44,180 nt of DNA, taken from IMG/VR virus record IMGVR_UViG_3300031276_000004, positions 1-44,180 of that record; one strand, 5' to 3'. Positions 1 to 6,334 of this stretch are shown one piece after another; the first letter of the stretch is position 1, and each line of letters begins with the position of its first letter. The notes beneath the pieces were generated by a model that was not told the origin of the DNA, ran no database searches, and worked only from the letters and a program-made list of their open reading frames with translations. This stretch comes from a virus. Both the position numbers and the translations under genes were made by a program.

Positions 1-24
1 GAATGTTAAAAAAACAGTATTATT
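1..24. repeat. Fold-back inverted copy at contig end
   Basis: The first 24 bases are the exact reverse complement of 114-137. Positions 1-20 are absent from the second copy of this region at the right end of the window, where the sequence continues differently (44034-44054). This is the pattern of a fold-back chimera or assembly end error rather than biology. It creates a premature stop in the HTH gene that crosses the junction. Confidence 0.8.
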
Positions 25-295
25 TTTTTAAAATATCGTTTATTACTTCATAAGCAAATTTATTTTCACTTTTTGCTTTCTTTTTTACTTTTTCGTATGT
101 AACTTTTTCTATCAATAATACTGTTTTTTTAACATTCTTTAAATTTTGATTTTTTCTATGATTACCTCTTATTCTTCCTGAACTAACCCACTGACTAATA
201 CAACTTGCTGTAACTCCTACAATTTTACCTATTTCTTTATTAGTCATTCCTTGTTTTTTATATTCCATTAGCTCGTAATATGATATTGTTTTCAT
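20..295 (-). CDS. Small HTH DNA-binding protein (crosses circular junction)
   Basis: Start chosen at ATG 295 (MKTISYYELM), just behind the stop of the M23 gene and preceded by GGAAAGAAAG. An upstream ATG at 334 would overlap the M23 gene. Residues ~15-42 form a helix-turn-helix of the kind found in small phage regulators (NKEIGKIVGVTASCISQW). The C-terminal part (strand then two helices) resembles a ribbon-helix-helix fold. The stop at 20-22 lies in the fold-back artefact. In the right-end copy the frame runs on and ends YFKL then TAG at 44042. A role as a transcription regulator is inference. Confidence 0.7.
   Translation of the reverse strand: MKTISYYELMEYKKQGMTNKEIGKIVGVTASCISQWVSSGRIRGNHRKNQNLKNVKKTVLLIEKVTYEKVKKKAKSENKFAYEVINDILKK
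21..146. repeat. Terminal direct repeat (left copy)
   Basis: 126 bases identical to 44055-44180. This shows that the contig is circular or circularly permuted and that the molecule is about 44,034 bp. It may reflect a circular assembly overlap or headful packaging. It is too short, and too neatly an overlap, to claim as a physical terminal repeat. Confidence 0.9.
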
Positions 296-296
296 T

Positions 297-1175
297 TTAA
301 TTTCTTTCTTTCCATTTATTTCCATAAGTGCCATTCATAAACGGGTTAATGTTTATCCATTTATTTGTTTTCGGATCAACTAGTTTCCATCTTTCAAAGT
401 GTAAATGACGACCACCTAAAACCCACAGTCCAGTTGAACCTATAGTTGCAATAGGATCGCCCTTTTTTACATACTGCCCTTCTTTAACATATACATTTGA
501 AATATGTCTATACCTATCAAATATCCATTCTTTTTTTCCGTTTACTTCGATATTATATTTTAACTCAACTGTGTTTCCTCCGTATTTATTATATTTAACG
601 CTCCATATAATACCGTTATAAGTAGCTAATACCTGAGCCTCTCCTTTATTGTTAATATCTGTTCCAGTGTGTATTCCTTCAAATCTATGTTTACATCCAA
701 ATTCATACCCTTTATCAGTAACATATGCGTTTTCTGGGTCTACAGGATATATAGTATTAGGAATTGATAATTTATAATTTTTTAATCCATGATCTTTTAT
801 AAGGTAATTATCAACATAAGCAAATAATAAATTTATTGGCATTTCTTTTAATTTTTTATTAAAATCGTCTTTATCCATAGAATCAACTGCAGCGTCAAAT
901 TTTTGTTGATAATCATACCCTGGATACATCGACTTCAAAAATTTATGCATCCATGTAACACGTCTTTGAATAAGGTTTATCTTTAATTTTTGATCAATTT
1001 CAAAGCTTGTTACATCTCTTGACAGTTTTTCATTTTCTGCTTTCAACTCTTTGTTTTCTTTTTCAAGCTTTAACATGTTTGGAACTAAACATATATTCGT
1101 GATAATTAACTGAAGAGTTAATCCTGAAATTATAATATAAAGCATTAACATGTGTTTTTTTGTTTCTGTTTTCAT
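297..1175 (-). CDS. Membrane-anchored M23 metallopeptidase (probable lysin)
   Basis: 292 aa. Residues ~9-31 are a hydrophobic transmembrane or signal-anchor segment and ~34-54 a Leu/Glu/Lys-rich coiled coil. The C-terminal half carries the LytM/M23 zinc site: H169-x3-D173 (GIHTGTD), H224 and the HLH motif at 257-259. M23 enzymes cut peptide cross-links in peptidoglycan, so this is the best candidate for the phage lysin or a wall-remodelling enzyme. It starts at ATG 1175 with AAGGAA 5 bases upstream. It is on the early strand, far from the holin-like gene, which is unusual for a lysis enzyme. No other peptidoglycan hydrolase was recognised. Confidence 0.88.
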   Translation of the reverse strand: MKTETKKHMLMLYIIISGLTLQLIITNICLVPNMLKLEKENKELKAENEKLSRDVTSFEIDQKLKINLIQRRVTWMHKFLKSMYPGYDYQQKFDAAVDSMDKDDFNKKLKEMPINLLFAYVDNYLIKDHGLKNYKLSIPNTIYPVDPENAYVTDKGYEFGCKHRFEGIHTGTDINNKGEAQVLATYNGIIWSVKYNKYGGNTVELKYNIEVNGKKEWIFDRYRHISNVYVKEGQYVKKGDPIATIGSTGLWVLGGRHLHFERWKLVDPKTNKWININPFMNGTYGNKWKERN

Positions 1176-1196
1176 TTCAATTCCTTAATTAAATAA

Positions 1197-1218
1197 CAGC
1201 CTCTAATTAAAGAGGCTG
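1197..1218. terminator. Intrinsic terminator-like hairpin
   Basis: CAGCCTCT and AGAGGCTG form a perfect 8-bp stem with loop AATTAA, lying between the 1269-1496 gene and the M23 gene. On the minus strand it is followed by TTATTTAATT, a weak U-tract. It may reduce read-through into the lysin. Confidence 0.55.
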
Positions 1219-1254
1219 TGTTGTTGTAGTCTGCTTAAAACCGTTTATTATTTT

Positions 1255-1269
1255 GCCCGATACACAGGC
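1255..1269 (-). other. Hairpin with conserved GTGTATCGG loop (copy 3)
   Basis: Short GCC/GGC stem whose loop, read on the minus strand, is TGTGTATCG. The 9-mer GTGTATCGG is shared with two other hairpins at 3589-3617 and 3690-3708. It lies just downstream of a gene stop. Confidence 0.45.
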
Positions 1270-1496
1270 TATTCAATAAAATATTCATAAAATAAACCAT
1301 CTGCAATATCGTCAATCTTTTCCTGGACCAACTCGTAATCATGGCTTATTTTCATTTGTATTAAATTGCCAAACTGTTTATTAACTTCAGACTGAATAGA
1401 AAGAATATCATGAACGTTTTTTTGATCATCAAGATACATAATCATGTTTTTTATCTCTTCAATCTCTTTGTTATAATCATAGTTAAAATCACTCAT
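1269..1496 (-). CDS. Hypothetical protein, 75 aa
   Basis: Starts at ATG 1496 with AGGAGCT 5 bases upstream, a good ribosome binding site. Acidic, predicted largely helical, with no cysteines, membrane segment or recognised motif. Third in a short early operon led by the 2482 promoter. Not assigned. Confidence 0.7.
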   Translation of the reverse strand: MSDFNYDYNKEIEEIKNMIMYLDDQKNVHDILSIQSEVNKQFGNLIQMKISHDYELVQEKIDDIADGLFYEYFIE

Positions 1497-1506
1497 TGAT
1501 AGCTCC

Positions 1507-1845
1507 TCAAATAAAAATTTCTATATAAATATTTAAATCGTTTCTATCTCTTTCAAAATAAATATTTCTTTCAATCTCTATTGGATCAAAATAGAAATAA
1601 TTATTGATTTTTTCATCAAAATACAGCCCATAATTATAATTAACAATTTCCATGATATCTGATTCATTAAAAACCATTAAACTGGCAATAAATAAAAACG
1701 TATATTTTTGGCCTGATATTTGACCGGATAAATAACTTTCTGTGTTTTCTACACTCGGCCAATCTTTATCAATAAACATTTCGATGTTATCTAAATAAGA
1801 TTCTATTTCTTGATATATTATATCGTCAATATTTGTACAACTCAT
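1507..1845 (-). CDS. Hypothetical acidic protein, 112 aa
   Basis: Its start at 1845 overlaps the end of the preceding gene (stop at 1826) by 20 bases, which suggests coupled translation. Rich in Ile, Asn, Asp and Tyr, with no recognised motif. Part of the 2429-1269 cluster of small early genes behind the repeated early promoter; such genes often encode host-takeover proteins, but nothing here shows that directly. Confidence 0.65.
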   Translation of the reverse strand: MSCTNIDDIIYQEIESYLDNIEMFIDKDWPSVENTESYLSGQISGQKYTFLFIASLMVFNESDIMEIVNYNYGLYFDEKINNYFYFDPIEIERNIYFERDRNDLNIYIEIFI

Positions 1846-2086
1846 CTTTTGTCACCTGCAATACAGTTTTATTATTTTCGAATTCATCTATAACTTCATC
1901 AAATGAAGTCTTGTTTAATTTATTTGAATAGCCATCACTTGATTTGTATTCTATGATCATTCCGCTTTCATCCCTGATATATTCTTCTGTGAAATCACCA
2001 GTAATTCTTTTGACTATACGATCATTATCGAATACCTCAGTACATGTAACGTCGTTATTGTCATCATAATAGTTAATTGTTTTCAT
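1826..2086 (-). CDS. Hypothetical protein, 86 aa, translated behind the twister-like RNA
   Basis: ATG at 2086 with a strong GAGGAG site beginning just after the 3' end of the twister-like RNA at 2100-2150. If that RNA cleaves itself, this would be the first gene of the new mRNA. The protein is acidic with alternating strand-forming segments and no recognised domain. Confidence 0.7.
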   Translation of the reverse strand: MKTINYYDDNNDVTCTEVFDNDRIVKRITGDFTEEYIRDESGMIIEYKSSDGYSNKLNKTSFDEVIDEFENNKTVLQVTKDELYKY

Positions 2087-2099
2087 TTCAAAACTCCTC

Positions 2100-2150
2100 G
2101 ATCACTCTGCATTACACGCGGGCTTGTGACCGCCGTTGGCTGCATTACTC
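2100..2150 (-). ncRNA. Twister-like self-cleaving ribozyme candidate
   Basis: On the minus strand the hallmark blocks of the twister class occur in order and at the usual spacing: UAAUGCAGCC (2147-2138), then GGCGGUCACAAGCCCGC down to 2118, then GCAGAG (2110-2105). P2 can form from UGC/GCA, and the L4 loop (GGUCACAA) is present. Predicted cleavage is U^A between 2147 and 2146. The closing P1 stem is not evident, and P4 has only three clean pairs. This may be a degenerate or unusual member. It sits between the first and second genes of the early minus operon. Confidence 0.65.
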
Positions 2151-2151
2151 A

Positions 2152-2191
2152 CCCAGATAGCCCGGGGCCCGAAGGCCCTAGGCAACCTGGG
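2152..2191 (-). other. Strong GC-rich UUCG hairpin before the ribozyme
   Basis: On the minus strand CCCAG, GCC and GGGCC pair with GGCCC, GGC and CTGGG around a cUUCGg tetraloop, with small internal loops. It is strikingly GC-rich for this genome and abuts the twister-like core. It could be a pause or processing element, an insulator that helps the ribozyme fold, or an added ribozyme domain. Confidence 0.6.
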
Positions 2192-2201
2192 AGGGTTATT
2201 A

Positions 2202-2429
2202 TTATTTTTGACATGTTTGTATATCATAACCATCAATATCAAAATTTCCATATTGATAATCTATTTCAATACCAACATTGTTTTCCAAATCTACTAAGCT
2301 TATTTTATTAAACCCTTTTGCTGTTAAGGATTTGTTATATTTTCTTAACAATCCTAACTTTGTATTAGCTACTGCTAACACTTCACTAAAATCATCAACG
2401 TTTACTAATCTCATTTCGTAATTTTTCAT
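2202..2429 (-). CDS. Hypothetical protein, 75 aa, first gene of early minus operon
   Basis: ATG 2429 follows GGGAGG in a leader nearly identical to that of the plus-strand gene at 15792. No recognised domain. The N-terminal half resembles a small alpha/beta protein and the C-terminal half is acidic (EIDYQYGNFDIDGYD). Being first behind the strongest-looking early promoter, it is probably expressed immediately after infection. It is followed directly by a structured RNA block. Confidence 0.7.
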   Translation of the reverse strand: MKNYEMRLVNVDDFSEVLAVANTKLGLLRKYNKSLTAKGFNKISLVDLENNVGIEIDYQYGNFDIDGYDIQTCQK

Positions 2430-2515
2430 ATTAAGCCTCCCAAGCTTTTGATGTTAAGGCATTAACTACCTTACATTATTAAGTATACTACACTTTCAAA
2501 AAAAAACAATATTTT
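2430..2515 (-). promoter_or_regulatory. Early promoter and leader, copy 1
   Basis: -10 TATACT at 2487-2482, preceded by ATTG, nine T and GAAAGTGTAG. The -35 is poor (ATTGTT or TTGTTT). The ~86-base stretch through the start codon matches 15705-15791 on the other strand with about three differences. The leader has the inverted pair TAAGG...CCTTA near the predicted 5' end, and AAGC...GCTT enclosing the Shine-Dalgarno GGGAGG. Confidence 0.75.
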
Positions 2516-2551
2516 TCTTTATTTTTTTTAAAAAATTATTTACTGTTAAAA

Positions 2552-3499
2552 TCACTCATTAAAAAGATCATTATTTGAAATTATTTTTTTATTCATATCA
2601 ATACCAATATATTTTAAAACATCATAAATTCCTAATTTATCCATGCAATAATCATATAATTTAGGATGCAATTTTTTTAAAATATCAAATCTGTTTGGCC
2701 TTTTTTCGCAATGAACACCAAACCCACAAAAAATACATCCTGTTCTTTTCAACCCCTTATCATATATTGATGAATATTTTAAATTATGTTTTTTTATATA
2801 GTCCCATATGTCTTTCTCTTTCCAGAACATAATAGGCCTTGATTGCGGGTTAGACATGTTAAAAGCATTACACCCATGTTGAATATATTGTTTCTGACGC
2901 TGTATGCTTTCATCTGCCATTATACCAATAAACGCCTTTCTGTTTGTTTCTTTTTCATATCTATGAAACGGCTCTTTTTTCATCACATTACAACATTTAT
3001 CAGAAATTTTAAAAGGTGCGTCAATTAAGTATTTCCAACATTCAGAAATTCCATAATTTTTAATCCCTGAATATTCAATTTGTTTTTCACCAAAAATATT
3101 TATAAATTCTTTTTCATCTTCATATTTTCCATTCATTCTTATTTGTCGCGTTGCAGAATCTTTTGGCGCATTTCTTGCACATTCTATATATTGTGATTGC
3201 ATTTTAGAAATTAACGGAAACCCGTATTCTTCAATAACTTTTTTAAAATTCATCTTTGGTTTTAGCCAAATCACATTATCTATCGTTTTTACAAATTCCC
3301 TTATTTCTGGATATTCCAATCCAGTATCAACAAAAACAGCAGGGATATCAGGAAATTGTTTTCTGACAAGATGCAATAAAACAGTAGAATCTTTCCCACC
3401 GGAAAATGCTACATAAGTATTGTGAAATTTCATTTTAGCTTGAAAAATTCTTTGATTAGTCAACAATTCTTTTGTTTCCAAATCCAATGATTGTCTCAT
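2552..3499 (-). CDS. PAPS-reductase/PP-loop family protein with Fe-S cysteines
   Basis: 315 aa. The PP-loop SGGKDS is at residues 33-38, followed by VFVDTGLEYPE, the signature of the adenylylating CysH/DndC-type superfamily. Cysteines 169/170, 255, 258 and 264 (CC, then C-x2-C-x5-C) suggest an iron-sulfur site, as in DndC-like and many phage phosphoadenosine phosphosulfate reductase family proteins. Such phage enzymes may act in sulfur activation or nucleic-acid modification; the substrate here is unknown. It has its own near-consensus promoter at 3646-3674 and a ~150-base leader. No other dnd genes are present, so DNA phosphorothioation is not supported. Confidence 0.85.
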   Translation of the reverse strand: MRQSLDLETKELLTNQRIFQAKMKFHNTYVAFSGGKDSTVLLHLVRKQFPDIPAVFVDTGLEYPEIREFVKTIDNVIWLKPKMNFKKVIEEYGFPLISKMQSQYIECARNAPKDSATRQIRMNGKYEDEKEFINIFGEKQIEYSGIKNYGISECWKYLIDAPFKISDKCCNVMKKEPFHRYEKETNRKAFIGIMADESIQRQKQYIQHGCNAFNMSNPQSRPIMFWKEKDIWDYIKKHNLKYSSIYDKGLKRTGCIFCGFGVHCEKRPNRFDILKKLHPKLYDYCMDKLGIYDVLKYIGIDMNKKIISNNDLFNE

Positions 3500-3501
3500 T
3501 T

Positions 3502-3534
3502 TTATTTTTTAATTGAAAATTCATTATTTTCCAT
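3502..3534 (-). CDS. Possible 10-aa leader peptide
   Basis: ATG at 3534 lies 8 bases after GGAG and encodes MENNEFSIKK before TAA, just ahead of the PP-loop gene start at 3499. The placement suggests a translated leader, but so short an ORF is easily fortuitous. Confidence 0.25.
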   Translation of the reverse strand: MENNEFSIKK

Positions 3535-3588
3535 ATTACTTACTCCACATAAACATCTACTTGTATACAAACTCCTTAATTATAATAC

Positions 3589-3617
3589 AAAGCCTAACCG
3601 ATACACAGAAAGGCTTT
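3589..3617 (-). other. Leader hairpin with conserved GTGTATCGG loop (copy 1)
   Basis: AAAGCCT and AGGCTTT make a perfect 7-bp stem. The loop on the minus strand contains CTGTGTATCGG. It lies in the 5' leader of the PP-loop gene, roughly 25-55 bases after the predicted transcription start. There is no U-tract, so it is more likely a leader element than a terminator. Confidence 0.6.
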
Positions 3618-3645
3618 ATATATATTTTAATGAAATTACATATAC

Positions 3646-3674
3646 AGTATAATAAATAAAATTCATATTGTCAA
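3646..3674 (-). promoter_or_regulatory. Consensus promoter for the PP-loop gene
   Basis: Minus-strand TTGACA (3674-3669), 17-base spacer, TATACT (3651-3646). It is located immediately after the terminator of the tRNA-like RNA upstream and drives 2552-3499. Confidence 0.85.
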
Positions 3675-3689
3675 TAGTTAAATAAAAAT

Positions 3690-3708
3690 GGCCCCGATAC
3701 ACGAGGCC
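3690..3708 (-). terminator. Terminator with conserved GTGTATCGG loop (copy 2)
   Basis: GGCC/GGCC stem with loop TCGTGTATCGG on the minus strand, followed by ATTTTTATTT. It would stop transcription from the tRNA-like RNA unit before the next promoter. It shares its loop sequence with hairpins at 3589 and 1255. Confidence 0.6.
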
Positions 3709-3736
3709 AAATTTAAGGAGTCCATAGAATGAAAAA

Positions 3737-3974
3737 ATAGTTGCTATGGTAAGGATTTGCACCTTACATGATACGTATAGATCATTCTCTTTGCGTGTTG
3801 AACCAGAATTTCACTGGCGTGGTACGCTCTATACTAACCCCCCATAGTTCTTTCGGACATTTAATCAACCTGTTAATCCCTACGGCTTCTTCGAGGATTA
3901 TCTTTTGCATTGCGTCTACCTTCCAGCAGCATTTTACCACCGCGGGTCCTACCCTGTTCCGCCATATAGCAACT
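3737..3974 (-). ncRNA. tRNA-like clamped RNA A (about 238 nt)
   Basis: Starts with GTTGCTAT (from 3973) and ends with ATAGCAAC then a T-run, giving an 8-bp acceptor-like closing stem. Before the 3' strand is a T-arm-like hairpin, TAAGG-TGCAAAT-CCTTA, identical to that of element G at 19.5 kb. A variable-arm-like hairpin (ATGAT...ATCAT) precedes it. The 5' part contains GGCGGAACAGGG and GGTAGACGC, the sequence of a Leu-type D-arm split by an insertion. Other hairpins include CCAG...CTGG and GCGT...ACGC. The promoter at 3981-4008 predicts a start at 3974/3973, exactly at the stem. No protein-coding content is convincing. Confidence 0.7.
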
Positions 3975-3980
3975 ATTAAA

Positions 3981-4008
3981 AGTATAATAAATAAAATTAA
4001 AAAGTCAA
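3981..4008 (-). promoter_or_regulatory. Promoter of RNA A
   Basis: Minus-strand TTGACT (4008-4003), 16-base spacer, TATACT (3986-3981). Predicted transcription begins at the first base of the closing stem of RNA A. The -35 overlaps the end of the HNH-like gene. Confidence 0.75.
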
Positions 4009-4343
4009 TAGTTATTTAATATTTTTGTTATTTTTTTTGGTTCAATATCTATTTGCTTGTTAATTAAGTGTACAAGAGTATTACATTTCCCTGGATTATT
4101 CCCGACGTTAAAAGAATCATTACAATTGAAAGAAAAACATGTCCATACCTTATTATAAGTATGATCAATTACTTTTTTCCCATATATTTTTGTGTTAGTT
4201 TTAGTCTGCGCTATTCTATGGGCGACATTCCCATTGTTCCAACAATATTTCCCGCAACACTGACAAATACCATTATCGCGGGACCTGATATATTCTTTTA
4301 TTTCTTTGTTTTTTTCAGTCAAAATAACCACCTTAAAATACAC
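4005..4343 (-). CDS. HNH-like zinc protein
   Basis: 112 aa with CQCC near residues 27-30, then NVAHRIAQ and a distal HTYNKV...C...NCNDSFN block. This order (Cys pair, AHR/AHI-type motif, Asn/His-rich C-terminus with Cys) resembles phage HNH-type proteins. The final His of a canonical HNH is not obvious, so activity is uncertain. The start overlaps the end of recU by 11 bases, which fits a recombination or repair operon. It might also be a zinc-binding accessory factor. Confidence 0.55.
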   Translation of the reverse strand: MYFKVVILTEKNKEIKEYIRSRDNGICQCCGKYCWNNGNVAHRIAQTKTNTKIYGKKVIDHTYNKVWTCFSFNCNDSFNVGNNPGKCNTLVHLINKQIDIEPKKITKILNNY

Positions 4344-4785
4344 TTAAATCATATTTATATCGAGTTCTTTTTATTTGCTGAGGAATAATAACCCCTATCT
4401 TTTTTGCATCTTCAACCGGCAGCGATTTTCTGTTTGAACTAGCTTTATATTCAAGATAATTTTCAATATGGATATATACGGTTGTTTCTAATTCTCGATA
4501 ATTTATAATTATCCCAGGGATTGTGTCTTTTTTGTATACCTGATTCATTAGTCCTTTTTCTTGGTGTGGCCTAATTCTGCTAAATGGCAGGCTCTTACCA
4601 AGTGCAGATTTCAATTCTAAGCAATATAGCTTGATGCCATTGAAGAAAATGAAGTCAAACGGGTTGTTTAATGTAAATCTCTCATTTGTTTCATTATACC
4701 CCTGATTATCGTTTATGCGAAATATGAAAAATTCATCAGGAACACTATTTTTAAAATCATCTTCGAACTTTTTACCTTCAGTCAT
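4333..4785 (-). CDS. recU: RecU-type Holliday junction resolvase
   Basis: About 150 aa. The core NPFDFIFFNGIKLYCLELKS has the RecU/PD-(D/E)XK nuclease signature: Asp of PFD, then E-x-K of LELKS, followed by the conserved IRPHQ helix. RecU resolves four-way junctions in recombination and late replication. Start chosen at ATG 4785, which overlaps the upstream stop as ATGA and has GGAG 6 bases upstream; the ATG at 4797 contains that GGAG. It belongs to the phage recombination set with the SSB, Rad52-like protein and exonuclease further along the operon. Confidence 0.85.
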   Translation of the reverse strand: MTEGKKFEDDFKNSVPDEFFIFRINDNQGYNETNERFTLNNPFDFIFFNGIKLYCLELKSALGKSLPFSRIRPHQEKGLMNQVYKKDTIPGIIINYRELETTVYIHIENYLEYKASSNRKSLPVEDAKKIGVIIPQQIKRTRYKYDLSVF

Positions 4786-4940
4786 TTTTTTCTCCATGAT
4801 TTATAATATCTATATGTTTTCCCACATAGAATACACCTGAAATTTTCATAATTTCTTTTGTGTTTGTTAACATGATATTCAGGCGTAGGAAGAATAATGT
4901 GATTAAACAATCTGCATAAAAAGTTAATAATACGTTTCAT
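4782..4940 (-). CDS. Small zinc-knuckle protein, 52 aa
   Basis: Start at ATG 4940 (MKRIINFLCRLF), overlapping the upstream stop as ATGA, is preferred to 4973. It has a hydrophobic N-terminus and the C-terminal pair C-x2-C (FRCILCGKTY), the half-knuckle common in small phage proteins. Basic, with no recognised function. Coupled to recU downstream. Confidence 0.6.
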   Translation of the reverse strand: MKRIINFLCRLFNHIILPTPEYHVNKHKRNYENFRCILCGKTYRYYKSWRKK

Positions 4941-5251
4941 TTTAAATCCTTTCTTAGTTCCCAATATCCACATTCAGTATGACCGCTATTATTTTTTAAA
5001 TCATCTAATGTACAGTCCATTATTTCACATTCTTTATCGCAATAACGGCAATTCTGACAACATTTTAATGAATTTATTTGTTGCTTTAGTTCTTCATTTT
5101 CTTTTTCAAGGTTTTCAATTCCCGGCAATATATCTTCACAAGTTTTTATAATTCCATTATAATAAGAAATAGAACTTGATTCAAGAATAACGTTATATCT
5201 TGTTTCTTCTGACTTTTTTTTGATTATTTTTATTTCTTCACTCAATTGCAT
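4937..5251 (-). CDS. Coiled-coil protein with C-terminal Cys cluster (family member 1)
   Basis: 104 aa. Residues ~40-66 are a Leu/Glu/Lys/Asn coiled coil (LEKENEELKQQ). This is followed by KCCQNCRYCDKEC and a C-terminal C-x-Y-W-E-L block, probably one or two zinc sites. The same architecture recurs at 13659-14129 and, shortened, at 14179-14376. Function unknown. The ATG at 5251 overlaps the end of the preceding small ORF. Confidence 0.65.
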   Translation of the reverse strand: MQLSEEIKIIKKKSEETRYNVILESSSISYYNGIIKTCEDILPGIENLEKENEELKQQINSLKCCQNCRYCDKECEIMDCTLDDLKNNSGHTECGYWELRKDLK

Positions 5252-5397
5252 TTTAAATCCTTAAGCATTTTTTTTATGTCTGGACGTTGCCTTAACTCTG
5301 ATAATTTCTTATCCCACTCAGGTAAAAATATACCAAGCTTTTTCAGGTCTGTACCATACAGAAGATCAACGATCCATTTGTCTTCATCTTTTATAAT
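5242..5397 (-). CDS. Hidden 51-aa gene with probable ATT start
   Basis: An open frame fills the gap between two genes and overlaps both by about 10 bases, as neighbours here do. It encodes a well-behaved alpha-helical protein (DEDKWIVDLLYGTDL...LPEWDKKLSELRQR). It has no ATG, GTG or TTG near the N-terminus, but AGGAG lies 7 bases before an ATT at 5397. ATT is a rare but known initiator. Alternatives are an indel or frameshift from the gene upstream. Function unknown. Confidence 0.5.
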   Translation of the reverse strand: MIKDEDKWIVDLLYGTDLKKLGIFLPEWDKKLSELRQRPDIKKMLKDLKCN

Positions 5398-5656
5398 AGC
5401 CGCGCTCCTGTTTCACGGTATAACTAGTATTTATATCTATCTTTGATACATTACAAATAAGACACCTATACCATTTATTTTTGATGTTAACAATCATGTA
5501 TGTTCCTTTTGAGTTAGTATATACCGGACAAACATCAAAGTCAATACATATTTTTGAAATCATTTTTACTTTAGAATTGCCAGCATTAAAATTTGGTTTC
5601 TTTGTAACTGACATTTTTATAAAATTACTGCTATCTTTTTTGTTAATTAACCTCAT
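5384..5656 (-). CDS. Hypothetical Cys-containing protein, 90 aa
   Basis: Starts at ATG 5656, just after the stop of the methyltransferase-side gene pair. Cysteines at CIDFDVCP and CLIC could form a zinc site around a small beta-sheet. No family recognised. Tightly packed in the early operon. Confidence 0.6.
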   Translation of the reverse strand: MRLINKKDSSNFIKMSVTKKPNFNAGNSKVKMISKICIDFDVCPVYTNSKGTYMIVNIKNKWYRCLICNVSKIDINTSYTVKQERGYYKR

Positions 5657-5659
5657 TAT

Positions 5660-6334
5660 TTATCCTCGATTAAATAGATTCTTTTCTTTTTCATCACCTA
5701 TGTAAAATTCGTTATTAAACTTTTTCTTCCATTCAAAATATCTTTTTTCCTGCGCGTCATAGTAGTCTTTATCAATCTCGCATCCTGTAAAATCAAATCC
5801 TAATTCATGACACGCAATACGGGAGCTTCCTGATCCAACATGGCTGTCAAATATTTTATACCCAGGTTTTGCGTATCTTTTCAATAACCACCTGTAAAGC
5901 TCTATTGGCTTTCCGGTCGGATGAAAATTCTTTTCTCCTCTCTCGCTATCCTTGAAGGCTCCGCACCATTGATGGTTGAAAATTCTTAATGTTCCGGTGA
6001 AACTACTCCATGCCATTTCTCCATCACCAAAAAAATTAGTGCCATTCATTTTGTTCCAGACAATAGGCTCCTTTGTATTTCCTAGATAATCAAAAAAATA
6101 ATTTCCACCCCATACAATTTGGTTTTTGCTAATCCTGAAAAGTTCATCAAAATATTTTTTGTCTGGTTTAACATCCCACCAGACATTATTACATCCTTTC
6201 CTTTTTTTCATGAAGCCACTAACAGAATTATTATATATCCCATAAGGAGGATCAACAATTGCCAGTTCAAAATATTTATCAGGGATATCTTTCATGAATT
6301 CCATGTTGTCAATGTTGTGTACTATGTTGTTCAT
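5660..6334 (-). CDS. DNA adenine-type methyltransferase (DPPYG)
   Basis: 224 aa. Catalytic motif IV DPPYG at residues 28-32, then FHPTGKP at 137-143, and the SAM-binding motif I FDSHVGSGSS at 162-171. This order (IV before I) is that of beta-class N6-adenine or N4-cytosine enzymes. It probably methylates phage DNA against host restriction. No restriction partner is adjacent. A second, different methyltransferase lies at 22301-23056. Overlaps the helicase gene by 4 bases (ATGA). Confidence 0.9.
   Translation of the reverse strand: MNNIVHNIDNMEFMKDIPDKYFELAIVDPPYGIYNNSVSGFMKKRKGCNNVWWDVKPDKKYFDELFRISKNQIVWGGNYFFDYLGNTKEPIVWNKMNGTNFFGDGEMAWSSFTGTLRIFNHQWCGAFKDSERGEKNFHPTGKPIELYRWLLKRYAKPGYKIFDSHVGSGSSRIACHELGFDFTGCEIDKDYYDAQEKRYFEWKKKFNNEFYIGDEKEKNLFNRG

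Noticed and set aside
2126-2311. Plus-strand ORF of 61 aa
   Set aside because: It crosses the minus-strand UUCG hairpin and the first early gene. The structured RNA and promoter evidence support the minus strand.
2552-3499. DndC of a phosphorothioation system
   Set aside because: The PP-loop and Cys pattern fit the superfamily, but no other dnd or ssp genes are present.
3737-3974. tmRNA
   Set aside because: It has a tRNA-like closing stem and T-arm, and a short GCA-started frame can be read inside, but there is no hydrophobic tag ending in Ala-Ala, no tmRNA 5' consensus and no encoded CCA.
3768-4019. Plus-strand ORF of 83 aa
   Set aside because: It is antisense to RNA A, its promoter and the end of the HNH gene, with no ribosome site.
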